Source: Phallusia mammillata
Lineage: Eukaryota > Chordata > Ascidiacea > Phlebobranchia > Ascidiidae
Assembly: GCA_003260075.1 (NCBI GenBank)
Contig: QLIY01000541.1
Span: 1 to 64,000, forward strand
Reading direction: 5' to 3'
DNA: 64,000 nt
The translations under genes and the position numbers were made by a program. Below, in pieces: positions 24,746-38,148 of the stretch (the first letter of the stretch is position 1; every line of letters begins with the position of its first letter). The notes under the pieces were generated by a model. It saw only the letters and a list, made by a program, of their open reading frames with translations. It made no database searches and had not been told where the DNA came from.

Positions 24746-24762
24746 CTGTTGAATAAAAAATG
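24746..24762 (-). promoter_or_regulatory. 3' splice acceptor upstream of receptor start
   Basis: Minus-strand TTTTTTATTCAACAG ends 20 nt before the receptor ATG. It could be a 5'UTR intron end or a trans-splice site. Confidence 0.45.
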
Positions 24763-24771
24763 CTGATCAAT

Positions 24772-24788
24772 CAGTGGTTCTTAAACTC

Positions 24789-24866
<78 letters not shown>

Positions 24867-24906
24867 ACCATTTGGCCCCGACAATAAAAAAGTTTGAGAA
24901 CCACTG
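24772..24906. mobile_element. hAT-like MITE whose middle is a C run
   Basis: Ends CAGTGGTTCTTAAACT and AGTTTGAGAACCACTG surround a 76-base C run. No clean target duplication. Confidence 0.75.
24791..24866. repeat. 76-base C run
   Basis: Fills the centre of the 24772-24906 MITE. Confidence 0.95.
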
Positions 24907-25422
24907 ATGTAAATGATGCGTTTTTTTGAGTAAAAACCTATAAACTATACATAACTAATATACATATTTGTTGGATTTAGGCATAAAAACTAACAGTAAG
25001 TAGGTATAGATCACAAATATTTTAGCATTTGACCCGTTTTTACGACTTTGAACATACACAAAACATAAAAAAGACTTTTAAAATAGCCCCTGAAACTTCA
25101 AAAAGCTTTACTATGTCATATAACTTATTTTCGTAGTTTTATTACGGTGAGAAACCTAGGATGTTGGATCATCGCAAATTTAAAACCGTTAATAAACAAT
25201 TTGTTAGTACAAAACTTTTAGTGCTATAAAAGTACTTCATATAAGTTAGCCATCACTTTAAATCCGCGCAAAACCAGCATTAAATGCATTAAAAAAAGCA
25301 AGAAAAACATATTTTTGAACTACAATGATGTATTTCATTTCAAACAATAGATTTCCTGAGCATCGGCTAGTACTTTAAATATTTCATCACATTTTACATA
25401 AGCTAGTACACAAAACTACTGT

Positions 25423-25653
25423 TGGGCAACTGGTGTTTTATAACTTAGGTTTATGCTACCTAATCGAATACTCATTGTATTATCCATTATGACGTTACAG
25501 ACAGGTTAGCATTCAACAACTGTACACTACTCCCCCCCCCCGGGCAACTGGTGTTTTATAACTTAGGTTTATGCTACCTAATCGAATACACATTGTATTA
25601 TCCATTATGACGTTACAGACAGGTTATAGCATTCAACAACTGTACACTACCCT
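25423..25653. repeat. Direct duplication around a short C run
   Basis: GGGCAACTGGTGTTTTATAA...CAACTGTACACTAC occurs twice, with C at 25532-25541 between. Confidence 0.9.
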
Positions 25654-25865
25654 ACAATTTTAACCGGGATTTTTTAGCTACTTTACTGGTACTGGCGAAA
25701 ACAGCTAGTCTACATTACAGACCGTATCATTGCAAATGAAATGAAACCAGTTCACCATCCGAGATTTTCATTTAAGTACTAATAACATGGACAAATTTCA
25801 TTGTTTTTATTGTTTGTTGATAACTTGTTTAACCTAAGTTAGTAACCAGTTTTCTACCCTTTTAA

Positions 25866-26060
25866 CAGTGCTGGATTAAGGGTCTGCTGGTCTGTAGGCA
25901 CATTTTATAATTGGCCCGAAAATCTGGGTTGCCAACTAAAAAAATAGAATTATCAGTGTTGCCAAATCATTGTCACAAAGATCGTTGTTGTAAAGTGGCC
26001 TGGATTTTTGACTGGCCTGTAGACACGTGCCTACATTGCCTAATGGTTAATCCGGCACTG
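25866..26060. mobile_element. hAT-like MITE, CAGTGCTGGATTAA family
   Basis: TIRs CAGTGCTGGATTAA and TTAATCCGGCACTG with a perfect CCTTTTAA duplication at both flanks. About 195 bp. Confidence 0.9.
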
Positions 26061-27029
26061 CCTTTTAAAGTAACAGCTAAACATCTGTGTTAAATCAACT
26101 TCCTAAAGGTGCAATGCTTAGAGAGTTAGTTATAATTGCTACTACTTCTTAGTCAAAGTTATTTTCTGCTTTCAAATACAAGTCTTATACAAAAATTTTT
26201 TTTTACCTTTAGTAGGTTTATCTAACTCACTTTAAACAAAACTGTTAGACTTAAAAAAAGCAGGGCTTTTATACCATAAACGCTAATTTTATTCACACAT
26301 TTGCATACCCACTTTATACAGTTTTAAATTAGCTGGATTTTTTTGTCCTTCCTTTTAACCCAGTCAGGGCATTTATAAATACTTGACACGGAGTGAACCG
26401 GATTTGGTTTTTGAATACAAAAGGCATGTAAAGTTTATTACAGGGCAACGGTAATTTTTGCACTCTTTTCTTGTCTAAAAAAAGGTTACCAGACGTCCGG
26501 AATTTAAACGCCAAATAGCTTAACCAACAGTAGTTTTCACAATTCTTTTTAGGGGGGACTAATAAGTTAACAGTATAACTGTTGTCTGTGCTGATTGTGA
26601 TGCACGATACTGCTCATTTTCGCTGACAATATTCTGTTAAAAGGACCAGATTTTGTAAAACTTTCTGTTTTGTAACTTATTCAGAAACAAAACAGCGCTT
26701 TTTTTTATCTCTGTGATTGTAATAATACTTATCTAAAATGGCACTTTTTTGGTCGATTGAGTGTAACAACATGCTATATAATGCATTGTTTTTGAACTAT
26801 GGTGTGGCCAAAACAGTTGTTCGAACCGTCCGGAATTTTGCCCACAAAGATATGGCTACGAACCGAATGTTCGGTACATCCCTATTTACCAAAACACTAT
26901 GATATAAATTATACCCCCTTTTTCGCTTTTTTAGTGATGTTTATTTCTATGTTTAGTATATTTCAGTATTTTAAAATGTGTTTTTAAAATTTTGTGTACA
27001 TTAGCTGTTAAGTTGTACACCCTATGCCT

Positions 27030-27895
27030 CTGGTGACGTAACAAAAGCACTATTATTACGTCACAGGCATTGTAGACACACAACTGTGTAATTTTCGAAC
27101 ACTCATTTTACTACGAACGGAAACTTACACAAAATAAGCGCAAAACAACAAAAAAGAGTAAAAACGTTCTCACGACATAAACGTAATTCGCTTCAGCGAA
27201 AATCCGGATGACGTCATGACACAATGACGTAACAAACTTCGGGTTTTTTCGTCAAGAAAAGAGAAAATGCAGTTTTGACACTTGAAAAAATGTATGTAGA
27301 TTTTGTTATTTAAATTACCCGATTCGAACTAGAACAGTTCGGAACCGGTTCAGTGCAGTTACGTTATACAAAAAGTCTAACTAGAATACGCAGTAACTAA
27401 AATAATTTGAAAAAAATGTTAGTAATAAAGTGCAGGTTTAGTATTAGTCCAGAAACAGTACGAAGAATAAACCCTATTTTGCCTTCTTTCTTTTTCTCTC
27501 AAATTCCTTGCAAAAGTTCAACGAGAGAAAAAGGAAAAAGGCGAAGAATTCGAGAGAAAATCAAAAAAGGAATGGCGACGTGTTCGATAAAAACGAGAGA
27601 AAAAGAAAAAAAGGGACTTTGGGTACAAAGGCGAGAGAAATTGGAAAATAGTGACACTCTTGAGAACTCATAAAAAATGGTTGGCTAAACGCCGCAAGTA
27701 ATATCTTCGGACCGAAAATACACAATATGACGTCACACAGACGTTAATGACGTCATAAACCTCCCTATGACGTACCAGGGCAGCAGAAAAGCAACAGTAT
27801 CATGATTTCCTAGCAGTGCAGAATGGAGAATGTTTTCTTTGCGATGACGACAAATTTTGCGCCATGACGTCACAATTGGACTGTGACGTCACTGA
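27030..27895. promoter_or_regulatory. Cluster of CRE-like TGACGT motifs downstream of STARD3
   Basis: About nine TGACGT sites lie here, several full TGACGTCA palindromes (near 27035, 27057, 27208, 27223, 27728, 27748, 27768, 27865 and 27884). The region is between the receptor and the STARD3 3' end. Confidence 0.35.
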
Positions 27896-27961
27896 ACAGT
27901 GCAATTTGCTGATGCGTGGTAAGATTAGGCGAAAAACTGAGCACGGTTTTTGTCCTTCTTT

Positions 27962-28397
27962 TTAAGTGTATATCGCCAGTCGTCGTCTCAAGGCAGAAAC
28001 AAAGTCTATGACTGTGGAAGTCAGATTACGATTCACCAACGAACGGGAGAGATTGCCCTGAAAAATCAACAGCAGACAAATGGTTAGCGCAGTGGTTCCC
28101 AACCAGGGGGGAACTCCCCATTAGGGGGGACTTTGGTAGTTTGTAGGGGGGAATTGATGTCACAATATTAATCTCTTACTGGTTGTCTGTGCTGTGTGTT
28201 GTTGCCGCATTTGCCATACATGAGGAAATTAGATTCTGTAGGTGGAATTAGATTTGCATATCGACTAAAAGGGTGCACAGGACAAAAAAAGGTTGGGAAC
28301 CACTGGGTTAGCGCAAGGTTGCAGGTTCTAAACCCACCTCGACTACAAAGTCATAAGAAAATCATTTTTCCCGTGGTTCGAACCCAGGACACTCCCG

Positions 28398-28466
<69 letters not shown>

Positions 28467-31400
28467 CCGAATCCCGATCAATGACTTTTATGTCTGTATA
28501 TAGGTCAGGCGCGCTGGACCATTCGGCCAAGCTCCTGGCCCAAATTTGTCAAATTGTAATTTTCAAAACAGCAAAATTGGGAAACATGGCACCTAGCGAT
28601 GTAAGAAAATCCAAAAATATCCACTACTAATTTCCACTTACTTTAAGATCTGTGTTCAAAATCCAAACGAAGCTACTCGAATGAGGCCCATCTTTTCCTG
28701 GGGCTATAATGAACCCAGTGGGTCCGTTCACCCCTCTGAAACAAAAATAGATATTCATATAACCTAAATATAAGTCAAATAGATAACTGTACAAAATTGT
28801 TATAGCCTTAATCGTTCATAATAATGCATGTAACAAGCGCTATGGTTGACTGCACAAAGTTCGTTAAAAACTCGCTTTAAGCGTGCAAAGTCGTGCGTGT
28901 AACAAGTGCTAACCCCCCCCCCGCGCTGGACCATTCGGCCAAGTTTCTGCCCCAAATTTGTCAAATTGTAATTCTCAATAAAATTGGGAAACACTGCCAC
29001 CTACCGATGTAACGAAATTCAAAACATGTCTCGTACGAAATTTCACTTACTTTTAGGTCTGTATTCAAAATCCAAACGAAGCTACTCGAATGGGGCCCAT
29101 CTGTACCTGGGGCTATAATGAAACCAGTGGGTCCGTTCACCCCTCTGAAATAAAAACAGATATGCATAAGACCTAAATATCACAAAAGCCCAATAGATAA
29201 TTGCACATAATTGTTATAGAACTCCAATCGTTCATAATAATGCATGTAATAAGCGCTATGGTTGACTGCACAAAGTTCGTTAAAAAACTCGCTTTAAGCG
29301 TGCAAAGTCGTGCATGTAACAAGTGCTAAGGTTGACTGCACGAAGCTCGTTAGAAACCCGTTTTAAGTGTGCAAAGTCGTGCATGTAACAAGCGCCATGG
29401 TTGACTGCACGAAGCTCGTTAGAAACCCGCTTTAAGTGTGCAAAGTCGTGCATGTAACAAGCGTAATGCTAGACTACACATATCTCGTTAGGAAACCCGC
29501 TATATAAACGTGCATGAAAAAATCAGAAAAATATATTTTAGCTTAGAAAAATTAACAGAAAAAATGTACCTGATAAAATTCGTTTTTGGGACAAGTTCTT
29601 CACAAGACTGGGTGCTTACACCGGCACTGATAAAAACATCGCCAATTTTGTCTATTCGCCGAACGGTAACAAATTCCCTACTCGGTATAAGGCCTAATGC
29701 GGCTGGACTGGACACTTCTAAAGTTACGGAGCTCTTGTCACCGATTCTGCGCAAAACCTGTGAAAAATAAAAAATTGAAAAACTGAATCGTTTTAATAAC
29801 TGCATGGGATCAGCCCTAAAGCGTCTATGCAGACCAGCGATCACGACACACTCATATGTAAATCATAGTACAGGCCAGAGTTGTGCCCGAACCCGAAACG
29901 TTTTTGAGAAGCCCGTTTAAGCCCGAAATTTTGATTGACAGGCCTATCCACGAAAGCCTTGCAACAAAAGTATCATAAAGAAAAAAGAGAAAGATAACAA
30001 ACACAATGAACAATAGTAGACAATGGGGTAAACAATACGTTTTAGAGTAGGGTATAGTTCGAAGCAAGAGACTTGTTACTTAGCTGAGTGATTCTTTTCA
30101 AACAAATGGCAGACACGGAACGTAAAGTTAGGCCCGCTTTCTCACAAATACCTAAGCCCGAATCCGGCCCGACTCGCAACTCTGGTGCAGGCCCATTGAA
30201 GGCGCTGTACCTAATCAGTCTGTCACAAGTAACAAAGACTTCTGTCGTGGGCTTACAATGATTAAACATTACGCCAGGCTCAGTTGGTAGAGCGCGAGTC
30301 GCGGAAACACCCCCCCCCCGAATCCGGCCCGACTCGCAACTCTGGTGCAGGCCCATTGAAGGCGCGGTACCTAATCAGTCTGTCACAAGCAACAAAGACT
30401 TCTGTCGTGGGCTTAAATCCAACCAATGGCTAGATCTTTATAGTCTACATCTACACCTTGCCATATAGGAATGCTTGGTGACCGCCCCCCCCCCATGGTG
30501 ATGAATGCTTGAATGCCTTCAATGGGCCTGGCATACTATGATATATAGGAGACAATATAGGAAAATTAAATATCAAATGCAAACATCTCTATTACAAAGT
30601 TTTGTGGCATAATATAAGAGTCACATATGTTAAATAGGCAATTATTTGTACTATGTTATATGAAATATTGTAAATGCTAAGCACTGTAAAACAAGTACAG
30701 CTGCAGACAGTGAAGACTGTTTCGACCTATAAGGTCTCATCAGTGCAATTGGTGACAAGAGATCTGCCGTATCAACCCCCCCCCCCCATCCAACGGCACT
30801 CCAGTTTGTTAGGAGTAACAGGGTAAAAACCCATGTCTCACCTAGTCTGCAGCTTATCATTTAATCGCTTGGTGCTTTCACATTAAAACAAGTTAATTTT
30901 GACATTGTTTATTGTTTTCCATATTGTCAAAATTTAAACAAAGCAAACAAGTTTGGTTACATGGACTTTGCTATTTCGTGTAAATCTCGTTGAGTTATGG
31001 AGCAAAGTTCAAAAAAGCGTTACACAACATTAGGTTCAAAGTACACATACATTTATTTAATATCTAACTGAAAAAGCTAGATTTCAAATTGGTCAAAAAA
31101 TGTTTATTTGTCACCCCCCCCCCAAGCAAACAAGTTTGGTTACATGGACTTTGCTATTTCGTGTAAATCTCATTGAGTTATGGAGCAAAGTTCAAAAAAG
31201 CGTTACACAACCTTAGGTTCAAAGTACACATACATTTATTTAATATCTAACTGAAAAAGTTAGATTTCAAATTGGTCAAAAAATGTTTATTTGTCATTTT
31301 TTTTACCTTAACGGAAGCAACAGTTTTATTCCAGTCTGGCATTTCTTCTGTTTTTGTGACAATTTCCTGCAAAAACAAAACAGATTTATTTACATTACTG

Positions 31401-34400
31401 AATTTAATGGTAATGTGTTATTTAACGGTGAAAACAACGGTCCAAAAAGATGTAAAAAATGACATGCACCATTGAACTTATGAACAGATCCATATATAGC
31501 AGTGGTTCTCAAACTCGGTTTTTCGGGGCCGCATGCAACTACTTATACTGCGGCTCGCACCAGACCTCAGAAAACCACCAAACATTGCTATTTTAGCTTT
31601 CAAAGTCATAATCTTTATTGATTTTCTCAAGGTTTCGTTTTTTGCGGCTCCCTACACACTTAAAAAAACACCACTTGGCCCCGACAATAAAAAAGTTTGA
31701 GAATCACTGATATATAGTGTTACAAGTGTTATTAATGAATTATTTTATTAAATTGAAGAAAACAAAAACTGTTTTTGAACAAACTTTTTTTTGAACTTTT
31801 ATGTATTTGAAAAAAATTCGACATTTTTTACATTGCATGTTTTTGGGGCCTGTGGGTGAACCGCTAGGTCATCTAGGGTCAAACTTTAGGAGGATTAGGC
31901 TTAGGTATCTAACTAACATTTGTGTAAATTTGAACAAGGTTAAAGCACTCTTTCTTGACCAAACGCATTGTACAAACCAGCGTTAGACAGAGAAAAAATA
32001 AACAAAAACAATATGTGTCCCCTTGAGAGATAATAACCAACAATTAATGGCAGTCAAGTTTTAAAATACCTGAAAAATGATGTGAGGTGCTACGTCAATT
32101 TCAGCTTCGATTTTAAACGATTTTCCATACTCTGGGGTTTCCATACTGTACACTACATCACCATTTTTCTGCAAAATAAAGCATATCATTACCACAAAAT
32201 AAATTTGTAACAGTTTCTTCTGTGGTTTATGCCCAGATGTGGCATCGAACAGAATTGGTGATGCATGACTTTTTAGCCTGTTAGTTCTAACAAACTGGAG
32301 TGTCGTTAGATGGCTACACTAGCCAATGTGGTCTATGTCTTGTCACCAGCTGCACTGATGAAACCATATAGTTTGAAACAGTATGCACTGTCTGCAGTGT
32401 ATTTATCATATATTAGCTTGATGCTTTGAAAAACAAAGTTCATTCAGTTGTGATGCATAACAACAGAGGCTTGACGCTTTTTACTCATTTTTTCACTTCT
32501 TTGGAGATGTAAAAGATTAATTTACACTAATGTTTTACCCACCTTATTCTGTACACCTCAATTTTTTATACTTTTATTCACTCAATAATCAAAAACCTCT
32601 ATACTACAGAAATTTCAAAACACTTTGGGGGCCTGTGGGTGAACCGCTGGGTCACTCGGGGTCAAACTTTAGGAGGATCAAATTTGTATCAATGGCTAAC
32701 ATCTGTGTAAATTTTAATACATTTGAAGCACTATTTCTTGAACTAATGTTTTAAACACACCGGCATTAGACAAAAAAAAGGATCAAAACAATTGGTGTCC
32801 CATAATATTTAGGTTTGCTATGTTTTTGTACTGTTTCACAACGGGTATGTTTGCATCCAGTGGTGGGATTCAGCTGGTTCGCACCGGTTCTATAGAATCA
32901 TCTCACAAAATATTATGAAATCAGAAAAACGGTTAGCATTACTGGTTACTGTCACAAAAAAACGGCTGAAAAATATGACTTTGGTGATAGAACCGGCTGA
33001 CAAAAAATTTGAATCCCACCACTGTTTGCATCATACAGTTTTACAGACCCGTAGACAAACAACACCATTCTATATTTGGCTGTACACAACAGTACACATA
33101 CCTATGTACACAATATAAGAGGTAGGTAAACGACCATAAAACAAACTTCGCTTATCTCACTGTCATGTATCCACACAGAAATCATATCATACCAGTTGTT
33201 TTTCGGTCTTCCAAAGGTCCCGATTGGTGTATTGCGCCCACAAACTGTTAAGGCCTACAACGCCCTCCTGTATGATGTGGTTGTTCAAAAGCATTGTACG
33301 GTTATATCCATGCATTGAGTAGTACATAGATTCGGCACCTACTGCTGTATGGCCGGCCTCAGACTCTGAAAAAGAGTAGCGTTTGCTATGTTGATAGATA
33401 AATGTACAAGGAAAAAGGTATATATTTGCAATGGTGTAGCTGCAGAATGTTTAGTTATGGTCCACCAATGTGCTTTTTGCTGTTTTGAGCTACATAACAT
33501 TTTAACGTTGCACAACTATTTTTGGCTTGGTGATTGTTTAGTGCAGTGGTTCTTAACCTTTTTGGTGTGGTTTCCCACNNNNNNNNNNNNNNNNNNNNNN
33601 NNNNNNNNNNNNNNNNNNNNNNNNNNNNNNNNNNNNNNNNNNNNNNNNNNNNTTTTGTGCCCTATGATAACAAAATAATTATTCCTTTAATGAAATAATT
33701 TCGGACTTTGGATTTGTATGTGTCTTGTAAGCCTTGCTGAAATTAATCTTACATGTTTTTGCGGAAAAATATTAGTAAAGTAACTTTAAACGATTAATTC
33801 AATGCCGGGTTCGACCCTCGGGCCTGAGTTTGGTTACCTGACTTAGATAATTTTCCCTCTGAAAACAAATTTCCCACCGGTTAAGAACCATGGGTTTAGT
33901 GCAATTGTGTTGCTATGTGTTCTTTCACCAACCGAAAACAACTCAATTCATTTAATGTTTTTTTTCTAGACAGTGCACACCACTTTAAACTGCTAATCTC
34001 ATCAATGCAGCCGGTGACAAGACATTGGTTTTATAAGCTAATATATTTCACACTTTTTACTGTTTTTTTTTTTTTTGTTCAGAAGATAAATTATTTCAGT
34101 TTACATTTCAATTTTTAACTTTTTTCTAAATTTTTNGTGGTTTTCTGAGGTCTGGTGCGAGCCACAAAATAAGTAGTTGGGAGCTGCATGCGGCCCCGAA
34201 AACCGAGTTTGAGAACTACTGTTCTAGACAGTGCACACTGCTTTAAACTGCTAATCTCATCAATGCAGCTGGTGACAAGACATTGGTTTTATAAGCTAAT
34301 ATATTTGACACTTTTTACTGTTTTTTTTTTTTGTTCAGAAGATAAATTATTTCAGTTTACATTTCAATTTTTAACTTTTTTCTAAATTTTTTTTCATTCA

Positions 34401-37400
34401 AAATTTGGACAGCCATGGTTCAGTAAAGAGCTTTCATGAAAACATAAACATTAATTAAAAAATAAAAAGGTAACAAATTTTTTTTTACCTGGAGCGGAAA
34501 AAAATGAAAAATGTTCTGAGGCAGCAGTAGATGGAAAGTTTCTTGGCATTATAAGATTTCTATGCTCTTCAGGCATCGTAGATTGATAGGATTGTTGCAA
34601 AAACGCTTGAACTGTTTCTATATGTAAAACAATACACATTAGAGTCAGTACTCGAGTGATTTTTAAACTGTGTGCCCTGAAATATTCCCTGTATCAAATT
34701 ACAAACATTCCCTGGTGTTTTAGGACTTTGTGACGTAATACTGGTTTGCATATCAACATTTCAAAGCTCACATTTTTGTCTTAGGCAATGAAAAGCATCC
34801 TTACCCACCAAAATACAGTTGAAAATTAACATTCTTCGAGTTCTAAAGTGTAATGCCACATTACAAAAATAATAATTCTTTGGTGCACCGCATGCTTAAA
34901 AAGTTTAAGAACCACTGCTGTACCCGGACGCTTTTCATTCATTTTTTCTTATTACGACATAAATTAGTTTCAAAACAGCCCTAATGTTTTTATAATTAGC
35001 TAACGTCACATTGCACACCCTAAAAAGTTGTGCTTACCATTATTTACCACCAAAATTACATAACTTTACCCAGTGGGGGGATTTAAATTTTTTGTCAGCC
35101 GGTTCTAACACAAAAGTCATATTTTTCAGCCGGTTCTGTTACAAAAAGTCATATTTCCATTGACAGTAACCAGTTTGCTGATCTCATAAAATTTTGTGAG
35201 ACGGTTCCATAGAACCGGTGCAAACAGGCTGAATCCTACCACAGATTTTACCCAAAATACCCTCTGCCAAAACATATATTAAACATGCTACATAAAATAT
35301 GTACACTTCCTTAAAACAAAGACTGCGTTTTACCTAATTTGTATAAGACTTGGAACTTACTGTAAAAGATATATTAAACATGCATTTCTTAACAAAAACC
35401 TTTTTTTTATCTGTTTACACATGAAATGGCTCAATCAATAACTAAACTGACAATAAGATAGCCTCAGATGTAATATACATATTGTATTGATTTGATTAAT
35501 CAGCTGTTTTGAAAAAAACTATTGCCACTATCTGCATGGCAATTATTACTCACTGATAATGGCAATCGATTTACGTAAAGTCTGAATCACAAAATGCGTG
35601 CGTTTTACGCAATTTATAAGTTCATTTTTATTCTTGAACTTATGATGTGCATTTAATTTTATCCTACGTATGTATTTTTTTTGAAAAATATTTTGAAAGC
35701 TTATAATAATCGACATCGGTCATCTCGGATCTTCGCCTATTTCGGACAAAATTTGAAGTATAAATGATTTGTAATGTGGTAAGACTTTAACTAATCTACG
35801 AATCCCAGTATATTCCGGACAATTTTTTTTAAATGTGGGATGGATTAACGGACGTTTACATCTACTTAGCGATCACTCATACAGAAATGATAGAAGGCCA
35901 GCCCCATTAAAGGCGCCATACCGAATCAGCCGGTCACCAAGCAATAACCTAGGTTTGTTTAAACAAGACTTACTTTGAGCGGTCTTCATTTCGCCGGGAA
36001 GCACTTTCGAATCAATAAACCACACTTCAATCCAAGTGAAGATAAAGTCAGCCAGTAACAGTACTATTGTCATCGGGACATTGCAATAATGATCCTGTAC
36101 ACAAAACAAATACCTTGTGTTTGTGATAAGGAAATGACAGCAAATTAGCCTTTTTTGTTTGTGGTCCCCAATTGTTTCTATTTGTTAACTAACAGGAAAT
36201 TACATATGGTTTGAAAAATGAGGTATTACTGACACAGAGCGATATTTGCAATGCAATGAAATGCAATATGCTTGTAAAGGTTTTAAGAAACTAGTTTAAT
36301 GATGCATTGTGTTACATTTGTATAGTTATGCTCTTCACTTGGTCCAAAAATGTAACAGTAAAATTGTGCTAAAATATGAATGGAGCCAGAAATAGCTGTG
36401 CAATGCTAAAAGTCATATAGAACACTTTTCAAAGTTATAAAAAGTAGATGATAATAAAATGCTGTGGACCTGTGGTATTTATTGCCACAAAAAATGGCAT
36501 TTAGTCCATTTCTGAATGAAGAAGCCAGTAATATAATTAAATATAGAAAAATGTCTAAGCAAAAAAACTCTAAACCCCTAAATAAACGGCACCTTTTTAC
36601 CCATGGTGGTACATTAAAATTTCCCGAAATGTGTGTACTGAGCCTCAATAAAAAAATGCTAAACAAACACACTAGTTATAAAAGGGGTTCCGACTTGGGG
36701 ATACAGACAATAAAAAAGTTTGAGAACCACTGCCTTAGAGGTATATATATAATAGTAATATGTCCGCCTTATACGGTTTTATTCAAAATCAAACAAATAC
36801 TTAAATAATTTCAGAAGGATTTATTTGAACATAAATTAAGAGTCATGATAAATATTTGAACAAAATTGATTTGTTTGTGACACCTAAACATAGGTGCCGA
36901 GTTTTACAAAAATGCAACTTAAAGCCCAACAAACTTCCACTAGAATACAATTCATGAAAATCATAATAAAAGAGAATTTTTGAAATAATATTTCTGTAAC
37001 ACACTTTGTTTATCATTCATTTAACAACGTTCAAAAACTGTTTAACCTGGTGGACGAAAACGCCTGTACAGCAAGTTCAAAAACTGTTTGGTCAAGTTAT
37101 TGTTGCTTTGTATAACCATTTATTACAGCACAATCACATTGTTAACAATAATGGCCAAACATTCAATAGCAAACAATTGTGTTTTACGCCATAAACAAGC
37201 CACTAACTAAAACAGGTTATACTTTTAAGGCTTTTTTGTTGTTATAACGTCAGCACCCTTGTTCAAAAAAGCAAAATCGTTCCTAATTTTCTTCAGATTT
37301 TTTTATGTTTTGTACGATACCGCTACAAGCAACCCAAATTATCCAAGGTGGCCGCCACCGTGCTTTACAAACCCTTGAAGGAAAAAAAAATTATGCACTA

Positions 37401-38058
37401 TAAATTAAACGTTTTTTTAAAGCATTTGATTTTACACAATAAATAAGTTTTGTTTTGGCCAAATTTCCTAGAAAAGTTTGGGCCAAAACAGTAACATGGC
37501 CAAAATTAGTATATTTAGCTGTATGTCAACCATCCGAAAATTTTGGTGCATAACTAGTATATATAAAGCATCTATGCATGGGGCCAGGATATGGTTTCAA
37601 AACACCACTAGAGCCACTGATGATCTTTAAATATATAAAACTCAGTAATTTATAATGAAAAAAATGGACTATCTTTCAGAAAAATGTAAATCAAATTTCC
37701 AAAAACTTTTAACCGATCTTTTTCAATTCTTTTTCAATTCTATTAAACACCTCTGTTGGTGTAGATTACACTGAAATTGTTAAAAAAACTAATAAAAAAA
37801 TGTACTTACCACATCAGGAGTTGCGAATGTTGCAAAAATTTTCAAAATGAGTAGAATGTCGCAGACAACAGTGCATATTGCAACTGGCCACCAATGACGG
37901 ACTCTAAATGCCGCAAATGTCAGTTCCAAAAAGAAAAAACGTACAGCGGCGAGAATCTGAAAAATATATACATTCAAAGTTTTAATTAAAAATGCCACAA
38001 CTTGGGGCAACAAATTTTTTGCGACACAATGGTTTCTGTTAAGGGACATAATGTAGAA

Positions 38059-38148
<90 letters not shown>

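Larger units (their letters stand above)
33430..33955 (+). repeat. Dispersed repeat A split by a MITE
   Basis: AATGGTGTAGCTGCAGAATG and GGCTTGGTGATTGTTTAGTG, then the MITE, then TGTGTTGCTATGTGTTCTTT and AACTCAATTCA. Confidence 0.62.

Noticed and set aside
27407-27673. 88-codon Lys/Arg/Glu-rich frame
   Set aside because: Low-complexity purine-rich DNA (AGAGAAAAAG steps), no recognisable domain.
28196-28630. Open frames with long poly-proline or poly-glycine (also at 12011, 16514, 37789, 51989, 59677)
   Set aside because: They exist only because homopolymer C/G tracts have no stop codons. The flanks show no coding character.
29235-29515. CRISPR-like array
   Set aside because: Whole 70-bp units repeat without unique spacers, in an intron of an animal gene.
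33388-33678. 96-codon frame across the N gap
   Set aside because: It is open only because of undetermined bases and lies in repeat A and a MITE.
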